The notes under the pieces are model-generated. The model was not told the origin of the DNA. It ran no database searches and saw nothing but the letters and a program-made list of their open reading frames with translations. Both the position numbers and the translations under genes were made by a program. Shown here one piece after another: positions 62,064-64,000 of a stretch of 64,000 nucleotides of DNA (position 1 is the stretch's first letter; each line of letters starts with the position of its first letter). Origin of the DNA: Rhynochetos jubatus. Lineage: Eukaryota > Chordata > Aves > Eurypygiformes > Rhynochetidae. The stretch lies in contig CM050650.1 in NCBI GenBank assembly GCA_027574665.1, positions 104,443,086 through 104,507,085 on the forward strand, in the 5' to 3' direction.

Positions 62064-62068
62064 TAAAA

Positions 62069-63390
62069 AGTTTCCGTCCAAGGAATCAACAGAGATCTGA
62101 ATGTTCACCTGCCTTTTTTGAGCAAGAAGCCTCGGTATGGTTGAAAATTTAGGCAAAACATCTCCCCTGTAATTTCAACTAACAGGTGCGTATCCTTTTA
62201 AACACAACTTTAACATCACAGATATATGGCCACCATATTTTAGAAGCAGAAAGAGTAGTTTGATGCTGCATCCTTTTAAAATCTCTATATTTACCATCTC
62301 CACTGTACATCTTATTTTTCAATAATAGTAGTAAAATAAGATTTGAATGAATTCCTTTTTCCTGACTCAAGTTCCTTATACGCATTTATTTAAATAAAAT
62401 CCAGGGGACCCAAATGTCTGCTGCAATATGGACCTTAGTCACTAGCATTTATTTTTGTTTCTAGGGGTAACTGATTTAATTTTCACTTGTTTCACCCTCC
62501 TTCATTCTTAACTAGGTCTGAATGTATCTAATCAAGGGAAAGACACACATCCTGGGTACTTCTGCACAATTCACAGTACCAAGGCTGATGTACGATAACC
62601 AGAAGTGAGGCAAGGATACAAGGCTGTGACCCTTCAAAGTGCTTCATGTTATATTAGCAGGGACTAGCCATTAAACAGGACATTACAAGGATTGCTCTAT
62701 TTCCCATTAATTTCATAAGCCTCACTGAGTTATCTGTGAATGCATGTGTATCACTTACAGTCACTTTTCTTAATAAATGATTCATATTTAATGGGAATAA
62801 TAAGTGTTGCTGCAAGTTTGTAATATGATTTTTTTCACTGCAATTTCCTTCTCACTGTTCTTTCAAAACACTTAATCTTCCATACTAATAATTAGCAAAT
62901 TCTTGTTAGCTGAAGGGGAAATCATATCTTACGGTATTTGCACCAGATAAACCAGATCCATTATAACCCATCTCAGTACTATATTTTGCAGGACATGGGA
63001 AATGAATTCCCAAAGCATAAAACTATGCATTATTTTTTTATCATGAGCCTAAAAAAACCGCCTCTCCTGATCTTCTACTGTAAATATTTTCATTTGTCTT
63101 TAGTAGTAGCACTCTGGCTTAAATGGTGAAGGAGAAATGAAATACAAAATGCTGTTGAACTCCATCATAAATAATGTACAGTACCTAGGGAGGTTTATGC
63201 CTTCAGCTATGCATGTGTTCCTTTTCAACATATGTATTTTGCATATAAATTGGAGAATTGGGTTTAGTCTGTAATGCTTTCATTTAATTGATTCTGAAAA
63301 TAGTGACAGTCTCCTAAAATTAAACTGCTTGTGATGGACCTTAGTACAAGCCAACAAAAAATGTGAGTGAACCAGCAAAGGATGCCAACA
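62069..63390. other. Intergenic DNA without recognised features
   Basis: AT-rich unique sequence. Nothing is recognised. Confidence 0.5.
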
Positions 63391-63760
63391 CAGAATCGCA
63401 GAAGTGCTGAGGTCAGAAGGGGCCTCTGTAGACCTTTAAGTCTGAACCCCTGCTCAGCTCAGGGTCACCTAGAACAGGATGTACAGGACCATGTCCAGTC
63501 TGGATGTGAACATTCCCAAGGATGAAGACTCCACAACATCTCTGGGAAACCTGTCAGTTTTTGACCACCCTCACTGTGAAAAGGTTTTTCTTATGTCCAT
63601 CAGAATACCCTATGTTTCAATTTCGGTCCATTGCCTCTTGTCCTGTCAGAGGGCGTTACTGAGAAGAGCCTGACTTTTTCTCCATTCCCTCACATCATGT
63701 ATTTATGCACATTGATAAGATATGCACTCCTGAGCCTTCTGTTCTCCAGGCTGCAGTGAG
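63391..63760 (-). mobile_element. Old CR1 LINE 3' fragment
   Basis: On the plus strand it reads as the reverse of a CR1 3' end: ACAGAATCGCAGAA, GGGGCCTCTGTAG, then TTGCCTCTTGTCCTGTCA and GAGCCTTCTGTTCTCCAGGC. It is clearly more diverged than the other copies, and the right edge is approximate. Confidence 0.78.
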
Positions 63761-64000
63761 CAGCAATTCATCTGTTGTTCTCCCCTTGTCCACCAAGCCA
63801 GGAATTTCAGTCTATCATCAGCTTGGTTACCATCCTAGAGCTGAATATACGTGATTTAAGAACCAAAGAGTTTAATTCTAAGAGTGTTCCAGTTCTGGAT
63901 CCTAACCTGAATAAAAGAAGACTTTAAAAAGGATGGACCCAAACCCTTAGATCCAAATGCAATTGGACTACACACTATTAGAAATCTGTATTCAGATCCA
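63761..64000. other. Intergenic DNA at the right edge
   Basis: No feature is recognised. Confidence 0.5.

Noticed and set aside
1-64000. CRISPR arrays, tRNA, rRNA, bacterial operons or phage-defence systems
   Set aside because: There are no regularly spaced repeats with spacers, no cloverleaf or rRNA sequence, and no prokaryotic gene layout. The window is vertebrate nuclear DNA.

Overview
The window looks like avian nuclear DNA. It carries many fragments of a CR1-type LINE with the bird-style 3' tail of 8-bp direct repeats, several solo LTRs of a bird-like class III (ERVL-type) endogenous retrovirus, and one vertebrate gene split by GT-AG introns and fronted by a CpG island. I cannot name the species. 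I see no bacterial genes, CRISPR array, tRNA, rRNA or selfish system.

The only gene I can support is ALKAL2 (FAM150B/augmentor-alpha), a secreted ligand of the ALK/LTK receptor tyrosine kinases, on the minus strand at the left edge. Three coding exons are present (3957-4215, 1454-1507, 1264-1344). They join in frame with phase-1 introns into 131 residues that begin with a signal peptide. The last exon, with the final two conserved cysteines, must lie beyond base 1. A CpG island (about 4270-6040) covers the 5' leader. Inside it a good TATA box on the minus strand (5177-5184) suggests a start of transcription near 5150 and a leader of roughly 0.9 kb that may be spliced.

From 6 to 64 kb I find no convincing gene. 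In mammals the 5' side of ALKAL2 faces a long gene-poor interval before TMEM18, and this window fits that layout. The interval splits into two parts. From 6.7 to 23.1 kb I recognise no CR1 or LTR copy; this part holds a spaced pair of 112-bp repeats, an AT-rich block dense in TAATTA-like words that may be a regulatory element, and one unrecognised open frame with no ATG start. From 23.1 to 64 kb there are at least ten CR1 copies or fragments, four solo LTRs and two short LTR fragments.

The most interesting observations concern the mobile elements. Two CR1 copies in opposite orientation, 21 kb apart, share the same in-frame loss of the conserved reverse-transcriptase PQG region and the same two stop codons. 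They are about 98% alike over roughly 320 bp but much less alike just upstream, which suggests gene conversion or a shared defective source. Two solo LTRs have intact 5-bp target duplications, and one of them sits inside an older CR1. A 2.3-kb mosaic at 29.2-31.5 kb joins an LTR, two CR1 pieces and the last 70 bp of another LTR. I did not find a new biological system beyond these.
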